Assembly: GCF_000821185.2 (NCBI RefSeq)
Contig: NZ_CP050857.1
Coordinates: 1 to 64,000, forward strand
Reading direction: 5' to 3'
Origin: Serratia symbiotica
GTDB taxonomy: Bacteria > Pseudomonadota > Gammaproteobacteria > Enterobacterales > Enterobacteriaceae
DNA length: 64,000 nucleotides
Part shown: positions 35,173 to 45,966 of the stretch, in pieces
Layout: each line of letters begins with the position of its first letter
How positions within the stretch are numbered: the first letter of the stretch is position 1
Position numbers and translations under genes: made by a program
The notes under the pieces: generated by a model
The model's input: only the letters and a program-made list of their open reading frames with translations
Databases searched by the model: none
Told to the model about the DNA's origin: nothing

Positions 35173-35606
35173 CGGTTTTCCCTCAAATAGACCACGTATC
35201 CAACCGGAATAAAGGCGGGCCGGGGCTGCCAACCTGTTGGCGTAGTAATCCCCGTAAGGTCGGACAAGCCGAAGTGCGTGCTGTTTTCCGTGTCCTGCAA
35301 CAGTTGCGAAAACAACCCGGGGACTGCTGGCCTGAACGCATAAGCGATGTCGCCGCTGATGCGGAGCGCTATGCCGCTGCTTTGGGGAAGCCAGGCCGGC
35401 AATGTGACGCGGTCTGACACATCTCCATTTGTGGGCATAGCGGCGCACAGGGCGTTATCAAGCGCTTCAACGTAGTGAAGAAACTGGCTGGACTGTTGCT
35501 GCTGCTTTACCACAGCCAGGGGAGATTGCTGCATGTCACTGACGATGGACAACAGAATGCTGGCCGCCATCAGTAAGGTGGCGGCAAGGAATAGAGCGGT
35601 TTTCAT
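35166..35606 (-). CDS. pilM: PilM-family thin-pilus protein
   Basis: 146 residues. An N-terminal hydrophobic segment, then a periplasmic domain with the PilM pattern LPAWLPQSSGI ... VVYL. R64 PilM has the same size but lies between pilL and pilN; here it follows pilV. Its ATG overlaps the TGA of the restored pilV frame as ATGA, which independently supports that frame. Frame intact. Confidence 0.7.
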   Translation of the reverse strand: MKTALFLAATLLMAASILLSIVSDMQQSPLAVVKQQQQSSQFLHYVEALDNALCAAMPTNGDVSDRVTLPAWLPQSSGIALRISGDIAYAFRPAVPGLFSQLLQDTENSTHFGLSDLTGITTPTGWQPRPAFIPVGYVVYLRENRC

Positions 35607-36840
35607 TGATAGATATAAACCCAGAACGCGCCCGGGGAACACCCATGCGTCGGGTTAGGGTCGGATACGATCCTGTACCCCGTGTTCCCCGGAACCTGAA
35701 AGCTGAGGAAACCGGACTTCGCCCAGTCGGTATTGTTGTCGAATGCATTCGCTACCAGCGTATCACCGACGTACCCTGCCAGCGCCCAGGCGTTTCTGCA
35801 CGACCCCCCGGAACCCACCTCTTTTGGCACGACAGACGTGCCGCCTGATGCGTAAACAGTGATGGTATGTGAGGTCTGATTATGTCCGTCATATTGGTTA
35901 ACGTAGTGTCCAGCACCTGTATAACGGCCAGTGGATCCCCCCCGTGCCAGATACCAGACTGACAGGACAGGATAGCGCCGGCATTGTCACGACTTATCGC
36001 TCCCCAGGTATCGCAGGAGGCTCCCGCCGTGTTCACCTGCTGCAGCTTGACGACCCCCCCCAGCACCAGGTCATGACTGCCCCGTAGCATGCCGTTGGCT
36101 GTCAGGTCTTTATTGGCCGTGATAGCACCACCCGACTGTACGCTTTCAGAGAAGTAACCATTTCTGGCATTGACATCCCGGACAGTGGTGATGTCGTTGC
36201 CGCCCATATTCAGCGCCGTACCCATGGTATTGAGCTCCGGGTAACCCGCCACCGCGTGACGGTAGAGATAATCATTGACCCGCGCCCCATTGGCGTAAAA
36301 GCCCGCAATGACTACACTGCCATCACCTGGGTTATAACCGCCAAAGGCTGACAGGTTTTCCTGCCAACTTCCCAGCGCCCCTTTTGCCACACCGTTCTCG
36401 ATATAACCCCCTGCCGCCCCGATACTGTTCGCGAGCTTGCGCGCCTGACTGAGAGAAAGTGGCGTACCGCCACTCATGAACGTCATGCTATGAAGCCGGT
36501 TCGGCACGGGCTGGAAAATCAGCGTGCGGTATGTCGCGGTATAGGGGGTCGTTGAGGCAAACCCGGCGGGCAGATAACCCGCCGTTATGAGCATGGGTAC
36601 CGTCAGGGTATAGCCCGACGACACACTGCTGCGCGCAGCAATGACCGCATGCTGATCGGCAATATAGTGATTAACGGCCTTCTGGACGGTATTTGCCTGC
36701 CCCGCCGCGATGTTGAGACGGTACGCCTCCGCAGCCCACTGACTGAGCGGGATCAACACGCTCACCAGAATAATGGCCACAATGCCATACCCGATAGTGG
36801 CATCGGTTATCTGCGCGATGCCCCGCTTCAGGATCTTCAC
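35603..36840 (-). pseudogene. pilV: PilV tip adhesin, frameshifted at a G7 run
   Basis: The prepilin leader MKILKRG|IAQ and hydrophobic helix precede the long shufflon-type N-terminal domain (about 300 residues). The main frame slips at the run of seven G at 35937-35943 (coding strand), just where the constant part (SCQSGIWHGG) meets the variable tip. With eight G the protein would continue to YRIVSDPNPTHGC...WVYIYQ, about 412 residues, and overlap the next start by ATGA. As written it ends in 63 unrelated residues. In R64 this tip domain chooses recipients and is switched by the shufflon; no rci or shufflon repeats are present here. Confidence 0.82.
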
Positions 36841-36843
36841 GCT

Positions 36844-37785
36844 CTAGCCCTCAAAATCGTAGGTTAAGGAGGAAAACTGATCGCTCAGGGCCGGGAAACT
36901 GCCTGACGCGATTTTTGCCTTGATGGTCGCGGCCGCCGATGTATTGCGGAGATTAAACCCGGTGATATCCACCTGCCGCCGATTGCTGTCAGGCGTGATC
37001 CGCAGGGTCTGGTGCGCAAGCACATACAGCGTACTGGCAATAGTGGATCTCGCTGTCGGGCTGACTTCTTCGCAGAACATCACATAGCGCTCCAGTGCCT
37101 CAATCACTGAGGAGGCGTGAATAGTCGATACCACAAACATGCTGAGGGAAGCCTTCAGTACCTCATGTGCCGTGGCCCCATCGCGAATTTCGCCCAGCAG
37201 AAATGCCGAGGCACCCATGCGATAAGCTTTGCGTGTTGCACTGGCGTACCCCTCATTTTCCCTCACTTCAAGCTGAATGCAGCGCCCCTTGCCATGGCGG
37301 CCTTGCAACAGGGTTTCCGCCGGATCTTCAATGGAAACCCCCAACTGGCCGGTATGGGCAATCCGGTGGCGCAGCACCGCAGCCGCCGTGGACGTCTTGC
37401 CCGCGCCCATTTCGCCCGCAATCAGGAACAGCCCGGACGCCCCGGGCAGTTCAACGGATCGGCGCAAGGGCGTACTCAGTGGCACATCACTGAATGCAGG
37501 TATTGATGCGGGTGTCTGACGTAACACCATATCCGTCCGGCCAAACAGATCTTGCGACACCGTAGCCCGGTACAGGCGCTGATCGTAAAAACAGGAAAAC
37601 TCGTTACGTCCGGCATCCCTGTGCTGATCTGTGCAGCGCTTGTGAAGCTGTCTGACGTCATCCATAAGAGGGGCAGGCACGGGAACGAGGAAACCGGTGG
37701 CGCCGACCATGCCCTTGATTTCGGCATAGTCCTCGCCGAGATAGAGGTCGATGAAATCAGCCTCACGTAGCGTGGTGGCAATCAT
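36844..37785 (-). CDS. Extra PilT/GspE-family pilus ATPase
   Basis: 313 residues. Walker A GEMGAGKTST near residue 127, Asp box FLLGEIRDGATAHE near 195 and His box VVSTIHASS near 222 identify a type IV pilus ATPase. It starts 46 bases after pilS and runs into pilV. R64's thin pilus cluster has only the PilQ ATPase, so this second ATPase may act as a retraction motor, like BfpF or PilT. Frame intact. Confidence 0.82.
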   Translation of the reverse strand: MIATTLREADFIDLYLGEDYAEIKGMVGATGFLVPVPAPLMDDVRQLHKRCTDQHRDAGRNEFSCFYDQRLYRATVSQDLFGRTDMVLRQTPASIPAFSDVPLSTPLRRSVELPGASGLFLIAGEMGAGKTSTAAAVLRHRIAHTGQLGVSIEDPAETLLQGRHGKGRCIQLEVRENEGYASATRKAYRMGASAFLLGEIRDGATAHEVLKASLSMFVVSTIHASSVIEALERYVMFCEEVSPTARSTIASTLYVLAHQTLRITPDSNRRQVDITGFNLRNTSAAATIKAKIASGSFPALSDQFSSLTYDFEG

Positions 37786-37830
37786 GATGTGTCCGGATAC
37801 AGGGGCCGCTGCAGGCGGCGAGGGGAAAGG

Positions 37831-38334
37831 TCAGGATTTGGTGGTAAATGTCAGGGTGTTATCCCCATCAATACAGGCGGTAGCAGCCCCGGCACCAGTC
37901 ACCTCAGTGGTAAAGGTGGTGGTGTTGATTTTCGTGGACAGCAGATCAGCCGTGCCGAGGCTTTTGGCCACTTTCACGCAGTCGCGTTGCTGCAGTTGCG
38001 AGTCGGTGACGGTAAATCCAACGCCATTGCCGACCACGGTGATTTGACCTCCGGACTTGTTGTAAATCCGGTTATCCGACACGGTATAACTTCTGGAGAT
38101 ACTGCCGCCCTTCACCAAGGCAGGCACATAATCATCCGTCCCATAGCCACTGGACGAACGCAGGTTGCGCGTCTCATTCATCACGGTGGTCAGCAGCGTG
38201 ACCTCACTGGTACTGTTCACATAGAAATAAGCCAATGCGGCAGCGGCCACCACCAGACCAATCACCACGATCATGATCCCCAGCGCCGCGATGGCGTCAG
38301 TAATATTTGAAATACCTTTCTTTAACGTTTTCAT
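37831..38334 (-). CDS. pilS: PilS major thin-pilus prepilin
   Basis: 167 residues from ATG 38334. The short leader MKTLKKG is followed by a hydrophobic helix (about 20-42) and a C-terminal domain with two cysteines (QQRDCVKV and ATACIDG) that likely form the pilin disulfide loop. Substrate of PilU. An upstream ATG at 38358 would add eight residues. Frame intact. Confidence 0.85.
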   Translation of the reverse strand: MKTLKKGISNITDAIAALGIMIVVIGLVVAAAALAYFYVNSTSEVTLLTTVMNETRNLRSSSGYGTDDYVPALVKGGSISRSYTVSDNRIYNKSGGQITVVGNGVGFTVTDSQLQQRDCVKVAKSLGTADLLSTKINTTTFTTEVTGAGAATACIDGDNTLTFTTKS

Positions 38335-38381
38335 GGCACTGCCTTGGTTCAGGAGCATACTCGACGGGAGACGCCGCCTGC

Positions 38382-39449
38382 TCAGTTGAAGAAAAAAGCC
38401 TGCTGTATCAGGCCGAACATGATCAGCATCAGAGCCGCTACCAGTACACCGCAACCCAGCAGGCTGCCAATGCGCATCCGGTCACCGGTTTTCTCGACAT
38501 CCCCCACCGTCTTTTCCAGCCAGGTGTCGGCAAAACGTTTTAGCGAGCCCTCGCTGTTTTTTGTCTCAAACAGACTCTGCATCTTGATGATGGCCTGCTC
38601 ATCCGGGAAGTCATAGCCCGTCACGTCCAGGGCCTGCCCGAGATTCATTTCCCCGGCGCTGATGGCCCTTTCCAGCGCATCCAGCCGCTCATACAACCAG
38701 GCCGAACGGGTCGCCTCTTTCATGCTGGTGACCGCCTTCTCCATCGGGATCCCTGCAGCGAGCATGGCATTCACGTTCATGATAAAGGCCGCACCGTGAA
38801 TGCGCCGGTAGATAGACCACGGAGGAAACCGATCGAGAAAGAAGCGAAGCCGGCCAGTCAGCCGGGGCAGCGACAGCAGCACCAGTGTGACAATGCCACC
38901 CAGCAGCAGCACCACCGCCCACCCGTACTGCGTCAGCAGAAGATAGAAGTAGTACACCCCGGTCTGCATACTGTTCCACTGGCTGAGCGGCACCGCCTGC
39001 ATGATCACCGGCACCAGCATGACGCAGAACAGCGTCACGATCCCCACAGACAGCAGTGTCAGGTACCCCGAAATCATCACGGTGGCCTTCACGGTACGGC
39101 GTATGCGTCCGGTTCCCTCGGCAATCCCCATCGCGTTCAGGAATCCCTCCTCTGGCCTCCCGGACAGGTCGCAGGAATCAATGATGCCGAGTTCCTGATC
39201 GGGGATCCATTCACGCAGCGACTCCCCCAGTCCGAACCCCCCGTCGAGATTTTCCGCACACTCTTCCAGGATCTGCGCAATGGCATTGCCCGGATTTTTC
39301 CCGCGTCGGCTGTAGTTATCAATCAGCTTCTGAAAGGTTTCCTTCGCAGACCGGCCATCCAGCAGGTATTGCCTGAAATCGTCATAAATCTCTATGCGAT
39401 CCTGTGCGTTGAAGGTAATTTTATAGATAAAGCGCGCCAGTCTGTTCAC
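38382..39449 (-). CDS. pilR: PilR inner-membrane platform protein
   Basis: 355 residues of the GspF/PilC family with three large hydrophobic segments (about 128-155, 168-195 and 325-350) and the repeated F domain. It anchors the pilus ATPase. ATGA-type overlap with pilQ. Frame intact. Confidence 0.88.
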   Translation of the reverse strand: MNRLARFIYKITFNAQDRIEIYDDFRQYLLDGRSAKETFQKLIDNYSRRGKNPGNAIAQILEECAENLDGGFGLGESLREWIPDQELGIIDSCDLSGRPEEGFLNAMGIAEGTGRIRRTVKATVMISGYLTLLSVGIVTLFCVMLVPVIMQAVPLSQWNSMQTGVYYFYLLLTQYGWAVVLLLGGIVTLVLLSLPRLTGRLRFFLDRFPPWSIYRRIHGAAFIMNVNAMLAAGIPMEKAVTSMKEATRSAWLYERLDALERAISAGEMNLGQALDVTGYDFPDEQAIIKMQSLFETKNSEGSLKRFADTWLEKTVGDVEKTGDRMRIGSLLGCGVLVAALMLIMFGLIQQAFFFN

Positions 39450-40962
39450 CGTTCACTCCCCGCTTTCAATCTGGCGTCGCGGTCAAGATTGCACAGGCGG
39501 CGATGCGCCCAGACCGGATCGGCCCGACCTTCGTTAATCAGCCGCGTGAGGTTCTGGCAGAGTGTCACACCTCCCTTTGCGATCCAGTCCAGATAGGCGG
39601 CCATCTTGCCCTTTTCGGCATAAAGCCGCATAAAGGCATTGTTCGTTTCAATGACCTCGAATACGCCAATACGCCCGCTGATGCCGGTGTCGCCACAGCC
39701 GCTGCAGCCGCCGATTTTACGCAGGTAAACATGGGCAGGATCGGCATACGTCTCCACCAGATCCTGCATCACCGGGCTGATTTTTTCCCGTCCACGTTGC
39801 CAGGGTACCTTGCAGGCTTCACACAACAGGGGGACCAGCCGGAGGCCGACAAGACCGGAGATGATTGTCGGGTCAAACAGCAGATCTTCATCCACACCAA
39901 ATCGTCTCAGCCGCTGAAGAATGTCGGCAGGCGAGTGGGTGTGAATAGTAGTCAGTACCGGGATGCCGGTATGAATCGCCTCCACGCACCCGTGTGCCGA
40001 ACCGGCATCGCGGATTTCTCCGATGTAGAGCCGATCAGGATCCATGCGCAACAGGTTGGTAATCGCCTCGGCAAACGTCTGGCTCCCCAGTGGGGTCTGG
40101 AATATGCCTTCAATGGGTGACTCAATCGGATCTTCCACCGACAGAATATTTTCCCCTTCATCTTCGGCCGCCAGAAATTCTGCTGAACACTGGCAGACAG
40201 TGGATTTGCCATGCCCGGTAGGCCCACTGTACAGCGTCCCGCCAGAGCTGTTCAGCAGCCGACGCAGCGTGATTTCTTCTTCCGGAGTCAACCCCAGTTG
40301 ATCAAAGCGCAGACTCTGTTTGCGCCGGCTCACGAGGCGCAGCGCCACCGCGAGCCTTCCCTGCCCACCTGGACGGCTCGCAAAACGGCAGGTGCTGAGG
40401 CCAAAGCCGTTGACAAATTCCTCACGTACCCGTGCGTCAGCGGGTTCGGTATAGCTCAGTACCGGAATGCTGTGCTCATCACACATGGAGTTGTACAGGG
40501 CATTCACCAGCCGCGTGCCCCATTTTACCGACTCGGTACGCACGCGGCGCAGGTTGCCATCTACCCGGTAATAGACCCGCGTAAAGTTTGTCTTGATCCG
40601 GATATGTATATCTGACGCGCGCAGACTCACCGCCTCGCTGAAGAGGCTGAGCATCAAGGTCTGAAAATCGCTGGCACTGGCCACGGTGTCACCGACTGCG
40701 CTGAACTGATGACTGATTTTCTCCAGCTGTTGGCGATCGCACCAGGTGACGCCTGTATCTAGCCCCTGTCCTCGCAGTTGCTGGCGTAGCTCAAAGAACT
40801 CCGTGTTCTGATCGAGTTCGCTCAAGACATACAGGCAAACAAACTGCGTCTGATTGTCGCGGATCAGCCGGACATTATCCCGGATGGCCGCCGAATAGCC
40901 CCGTCCCCCGCCGGTGGAGGCAGCGGAAGCAGGCTGTGGGTCTGGTCGCTGATAGTCATCAT
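39446..40962 (-). pseudogene. pilQ: PilQ pilus assembly ATPase, early frameshift
   Basis: GspE-family ATPase: Walker A YSGPTGHGKSTV near residue 197 of the 459-residue open part, Asp box YIGEIRDAGSAHG, His box TTIHTHSPADI and a CxxC pair (GCSGCGD). The open part could only start at TTG 40825. Coding sequence continues upstream in the same frame (SAAIRDNVRLIRDNQTQF) without a start. An ATG at 40962 with GAGG upstream opens the other frame (MMTISDQTHSLLPLP). One extra base in the G5 run at 40905-40909 joins them, giving about 505 residues. Confidence 0.8.
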
Positions 40963-40973
40963 GGGAGGTCGCC

Positions 40974-41395
40974 TCAGTTCAGTGTGAAGAGATGACCGTC
41001 ACGGGTACGCCTGATCACCACGCCCGCAGAGAAACGGACACCACGCTATAGCCCCCGGCCACGCTGTCGCCTGCACGCACCTGCGCACTGGTGCCATCTG
41101 CAAGGTCAAGCGTGGCCACCGCGCCCGTAATTTTTGCCAAGGCGGGCAGGGCGCTGACGGAAGGGGCGGTCACGAATGCGCCCCCCTGTCCGGCCGGAGA
41201 CGGACTGACCACCGGGGTCATGGCCGTGTCGGCCAGACCGGCGGCCATTTTTGCCTTGTTGAATGCGGCCTGCGCGTCGTAATACACGCGGCCACTCTGC
41301 AGGCGATCTAGATCACCCAGCGTTCTGACGTCCTCCTCGGCCTGCACGCCGCCGCACGACAGCAGAAACAACAAGGCGTACTTAACGTTTGCCAT
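40974..41395 (-). pseudogene. pilP: PilP, frameshifted near its C-terminus
   Basis: Signal peptide from ATG 41395, then TLGDLDRLQSG, a linker, and a PilP beta domain (DGTSAQVRAGDSVAGGYSV). The frame ends in SLRAW at 41015. With one more base in the CCC at 41023-41025 it reads GVVIRRTRDGHLFTLN and stops at 40974, just before the pilQ start. The normal ending is lost as written, costing about 14 residues. Confidence 0.75.
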
Positions 41396-42737
41396 AAAGC
41401 ACTCCTGAGATTTTGTATCTGAGTGAGCCATCTGAACTGTTGAGGGCGACGGTGATGTCGGAAAGGCGGAGCCCTGTGTAGCGGTCACCGGCAAAGATTT
41501 GCTGCGGTGAAATGTCTGTCTCTGCCGAGAACGTGTAGGCCAGCCAGTCCTGCAATGGCAGCGCTTCACCCTCGCTGTTCGTCTTCACCGCCTTAATCGG
41601 CACGGCCATGATGGCGAGATCGATATTCAGCGCCTGAAACAGCGACATGAGATCCATCAGGCGTTCTTCGGCCGACCCCATCGGGTCGTCCCCTTCCGGG
41701 GGAAGCCGCTGCGGCAATGAAAATGAGGTCAGACCGCTTTGCTGAAAGTTAAAATCTGCCGACACACCAAACCGTGCCTGCACAGCACGGACAACGTCGC
41801 GTGTTGTCACCGCCGAGTGTGTTCTGCGCACAGACTGAACGCTGATATGGGTGTCTGTACACACCACCGTGGTAGATATCCAGCCCTTGATCGAGACAGG
41901 AATACGATCCAGCCCTCCCGACAATGGCGGATAAACGTGGAGACCGACGGTTTATCGATCCAGGGGTGTCGAAGCCCGGCCAGGGCTGTCTGGTAACGGG
42001 CCTGCCGGTTAAGCTCGGCCTGCCGGATCCGGGCGCGCTCGATGGCCAGCCGTGCAGCGGCTTCCCGCTCCCCCACTGCGTGCAGGTATACCATCAGCCC
42101 GGCCAGCGCAAGGATGAGGGCTATCCCTGTTGCCACAAGCTGTGCGCGGGTCATCCCCCACGTCAGGGGACGCAGCCTGAACTGCTTGCTGAGCGCCTGC
42201 GGGACAAGCAGCGTCGACAGATCCAGGGCCGCCGTTACCCATGGCAGTGACAGGTCACCCTGGACAGGGACATCCAGACTTCCCTGACTGCCACGCAGTT
42301 CATTACGCAGGTCGATGATCCGCTGACGCAGCTCATCCGCTGTGTAGATTTTATCAGACCCACGGGTGGATACCCCCGCGCTCGGTCTTGCCAACCAGCG
42401 TGTACTGCGCAATACCCTCAGGGCTGTCACCCAGCGGCACCACGGCGATACAGCAGCCTTCCAGCAGCGAGGCCAGTGCAACAATCAGCGAATAGGCCCC
42501 CCGCAGCCGCTGACGCGTCTTGGGGGCAAAGCCTGCCTGAATGCTGTCACTCTGCCGCACCGCCACCAGATCCAGCCCCTGCGCTTTCCCAATACGCCGG
42601 ATCTCTTTCATGGGGTTACGCTGCGCGCGGATGGTCTGCCAGACTAGCCCGACCACAAAACGCCGTTGATGAAAGGTCAAGACGCGGATCTGACCGGCAC
42701 CCTGTCCCGGTACCGGCTTTGGACTCTTTTTTTTCAT
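41382..42737 (-). pseudogene. pilO: PilO, broken by two frameshifts
   Basis: R64 PilO-like inner-membrane protein of about 450 residues. Piece one starts at 42737 (MKKKSPKPVPG). It slips at C5 42373-42377, where four bases would fit. Piece two has the membrane segment (VATGIALILALAGLMVYL). It slips near 41913-41915, where one more G restores EGLDRIPVSIKGW and the last piece to 41382. The three pieces abut in order and each lacks its own start signal. Confidence 0.8.
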
Positions 42738-42742
42738 GAGTG

Positions 42743-44446
42743 TTACCCGATATAGGGTGTGACGGTGATGACGAAGGACTGGCGGGTGGTTGTACCGGAA
42801 CGGTGTCCGCCGGTGAGGAGGTTATCCGGTGATCCGATACCCTGTTTACTGGCGTTATCCACATTCTGCTCCAGTCCGCTGATGATGACGGTCTGTCCAG
42901 GCTTCAGCCAGACGCGCTGTGGCACTGAACGGGAATCCACCTCTGGCGTCTCGATTCTGTTCGCGCCCTTGCCGCTTTCACGCAATGTGACGAGGCTGGA
43001 AATATTCAGGAACATGTTGAGCATCATCCGTTCACCCCCATCGAGAATTTTAGGGAAGAGGGTGATGTTGGTGCCGGTAGTGACCGTCCCTGGCGTCAGC
43101 GTTTCTGAGGCAACGCTGCTACTGCCGCTGACAAACGGCGTGCTGGTTGTACTCTTGAGATAGGCAATCTGCCGCCCGACCACCACCGAGGCAGCAGCCA
43201 TGTTGGTGGTCATCAGCGGGATGGTTCTCACGTCCGCCACCTTCGCCTGACTGGACAGTGCATCAAACAGGAAAGAAGATCCGGCCAACTGCTGCGCCCT
43301 CCCCGTTGCCGTGTCCAGCACAGAGACACTCAACGATCCGGCGTCAGCGATCGTTCCGGCCGGATCAGCAAGGTTAATGCCATATTTTACCGGCCAGCGT
43401 CCTGTACAGGACGTTCCAGTTGATACCCACTGCATCACGGGTATCGCTGTTCACGGTGTAAATGACCACTTTCAGATTGACCTGACGGCTGAGCGCCCTG
43501 TTCTCGGCGGTGAGATACTCACCGATCCGCCTTACTACGTCCGGCACATCAGTGACGACGACGGTGCCGGTGGTTCTGTTCATGTCAAGCCGTCCCACTC
43601 CTGGGGTCAGCATGCTCTGCGCGGTCAATTTCAGGTCATCATAAAGATTGTTCCCCATCACCACGTCCGACTTGAGGTTGGTGCCACTCTCCCCGACACG
43701 CCCCCTGAACCGCCGCTGCCGGAACTGGACGCCCCGTCTGAGCTGCTGCTGTTGGAGACGCCGCTGACTACCGAGCCGGTGAGCGCATATCTTGCGTCAG
43801 AAGGTTCAATATCAAATCGCGCGGTCTGCAGATAAAAGAAGGTCACCCTGCCGTCCTCATACTTCCAGGAAATCCCCAGACGCGCGGTAACGATGTCGAG
43901 CAGCCCCCCGAGGTTACCGTTGTAGCGGATGCCGGAGAACGTTCTCGCCGCGCCGCCGTCGTTCGCTGATGTGCCAGCGGTAACGCTGCCGCTCCCGAAT
44001 GACCCCAGCGGCCGCATATCGCCGCTGGCTGACAGGACTGGCGAGGGCGCACTGTCCAGCCGCTGCGTGGGAGATCCCCCACACTGCCCCGGCCCGCCAG
44101 TACGGCCATCGCGTCAGGTGTTACACGGGTACGAATAGGGCAGAAGGTCGCAATATCCTGACTGAACTGCATGATGTCTACCGGTTTTTTTTGTCAGGTA
44201 AGGCAGGGTGCAGTTGACCACCTCCCGGGGCGCATCATACTTCGCGGCAGGCAATGGCACCGGGCTGACAAACTGGCTGTTCTGAAACTGGACGACCGGG
44301 CGGTTCTCGCTGGCCTGGCGGATCATGGAAGAGGTCGCGTCAGCGGTTGCTTCCGCAGACCGGTTAACATCGTTGATGCGCTCAAAAGCGCAGCCCGGCA
44401 GCAGCAGTGAACCTGTCAGCACTGCCAGGGCGTGTTTTTTTAACAT
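42743..44446 (-). pseudogene. pilN: PilN outer-membrane secretin, four frameshifts
   Basis: Lipoprotein secretin of about 565 residues in ordered pieces. From 44446 comes a lipobox (LLLPGC). The frame slips at A8 44185-44192 (seven fit), G5 44076-44080 (six fit), G4 43691-43694 (five fit) and A4 43385-43388 (three fit). The pieces include the N domain, a Ser/Gly-rich linker (SGSGGSGGVSG) and the secretin core ending in QSFVITVTPYIG. No nonsense codons other than those caused by the shifts were seen. Confidence 0.85.
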
Positions 44447-44595
44447 GGCTCTTTCCTGTTACGGTCTGTCAGGTCAGATACCACGGCAAAACGCGGCTGA
44501 CATAGTCTGACGACGTGAACATTAGGGTGAGGAAACCGCGATTTTGGTGGTGTGGGCCGGGTGATGCTCGACTGTAACCCGGGTTGATTTTGTTG

Positions 44596-44760
44596 TTAAC
44601 AATCCTTGTGCTCACGCTGATACAACGCCAGGAATGCCTTGGTGATAAAATCAGCACGTTCAAGCGTGTTGTCTTCGTCGTATACATTCATCGCGATGAT
44701 CTGGCTAAGCGTTTCCGCTGCAACCACTTGCACGCCTTCTGGGAGATCACTTAATTTCAT
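44596..44760 (-). CDS. Small protein, 54 residues
   Basis: ATG 44760 with GAGG upstream; sequence starts MKLSDLPEGVQVVAAETLSQ and is helical and acidic. It occupies the place between pilL and pilN where R64 has pilM. It resembles small regulatory or phage proteins in style; function unknown. Confidence 0.5.
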   Translation of the reverse strand: MKLSDLPEGVQVVAAETLSQIIAMNVYDEDNTLERADFITKAFLALYQREHKDC

Positions 44761-45206
44761 GGCTACCTCGATTTAAATCAAACGGGTTTTGGTGATGTGG
44801 TGAGCAGGCATTGCCCCTGGTGTTGGCTGTATCTTATATCCAGCCCACCACACCCCAAAAACAGCTTGGAAATGGTTCGCCACGTTGTCGGTGGCTGCCG
44901 TAGAGCGCAAGGCTTGTTGTGAAAGAGCAGTTAAAACAGAGCAGACTGGTTAATCTGCGTTGGTTTAGTGCCTGGTTTACTTCTCCACCTCAGGCTGCAG
45001 TGTTAGTCTCGTCGTTTTGTGCTTACTGATGCGTTAACCGGGCGCAAACCGGCACTGAGTGATGCCCTATGCCTCCTTTCCCTCACTGCGTCGCCATGGG
45101 AACCCGACCTGTATCGCCGTCGTCGCGTGTCCTCAAATCAATCAGGACGCATGCGGTCTGTCCGCCTTGTTACTTCAAATCGGTTTCCTCCCGGAAAAAT
45201 AGGGGT
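44761..45206. other. 446-bp stretch without a supported gene
   Basis: Between pilL and the 54-residue gene. Short open frames on both strands lack starts and coding character. It probably holds the promoter of the small gene. The pilL-pilN linkage seen in R64 is interrupted here. Confidence 0.4.
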
Positions 45207-45919
45207 TCAGCGCCCTTCACTGACAACAATCAGACATTGCTGGCGATAGCCGCTGACAAAAAGCGGCACCTGCGCGTGACGCCAGAGGGTAAACAACTGT
45301 GCCGTTGCCGCTTCAAGATTTGCTGCGGAGAAGGAAAGCGCGTAATCGATGGGGTAGTCCGTCCCTGTATCCCAGCGAACTGTCCATTTTCCCTTGTCCA
45401 GCGAGCAGCGTTCTTTTGACATCCACAGGCTGTAGCCCTGCCTGAGCGTCATGCCTTTATCAATTTTCCAGACTTTCATCACCGGTGACGGTGCACCTGT
45501 GGGGGCGGCTCTGCCTTGCGTCTTGTCGCCGTGGAAAGGATTAGGGCGGGTTGTGGGTAAGGAAACGGGGTGACTCCCCCGCTCTGCCGGATCACGCCTT
45601 GATACGTATGAGAGGTATCCGCCGTTGCCGCCGCACGCGGTGGGGAAGATTTACCCGCTGCCGTACCCGCAATGACTGGATGAGTCAGCAGCAGGGAAGA
45701 GGCGTCGGTGCCTGCCGGCGCGGCGGGACGTTGTGCAAACAGCCCACTCTGATGGAGACGAAATTGCATTGCACTGATTTGGGTAGCACTGCGTGTCAGG
45801 TCATTGTCCACGACGTTGCCCGAAGACGATCCGGCAACAACAACCGATGGCGATGCACAGCCGGTTAGCAGCAGGGCCGGAAGCAGCCCTGCCTGTTTAC
45901 TCAATGACATAAAGGACAC
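45207..45919 (-). pseudogene. pilL: PilL lipoprotein, frameshifted
   Basis: Frame one: lipobox ALLLTGC near residue 21 and a Pro/Ala-rich middle. It slips at the G5 run (plus strand) 45501-45505. One more base leads through TGAPSPVMKVWKIDKG into a TcpQ-like C-terminal domain (SLWMSKERCSLDKGKWTVRW). Total about 237 residues. PilL-type proteins stabilise the secretin. As written the second part would need a GTG at 45482. Confidence 0.75.
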
Positions 45920-45966
45920 TCCGGAAAATCAGGGCAGACACAGGCTGCCCGCCACCAGATTGGGCG

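Noticed and set aside
35600..36840. Shufflon with rci recombinase at the pilV 3' end
   Set aside because: No tyrosine recombinase gene and no repeated sfx-type sites; one GTGCCA-like match near 35838 is isolated and probably chance.
44185..44192. Programmed frameshift at A8 in pilN
   Set aside because: The needed shift is +1, not the -1 favoured by such runs, and three other indels follow in the same gene.
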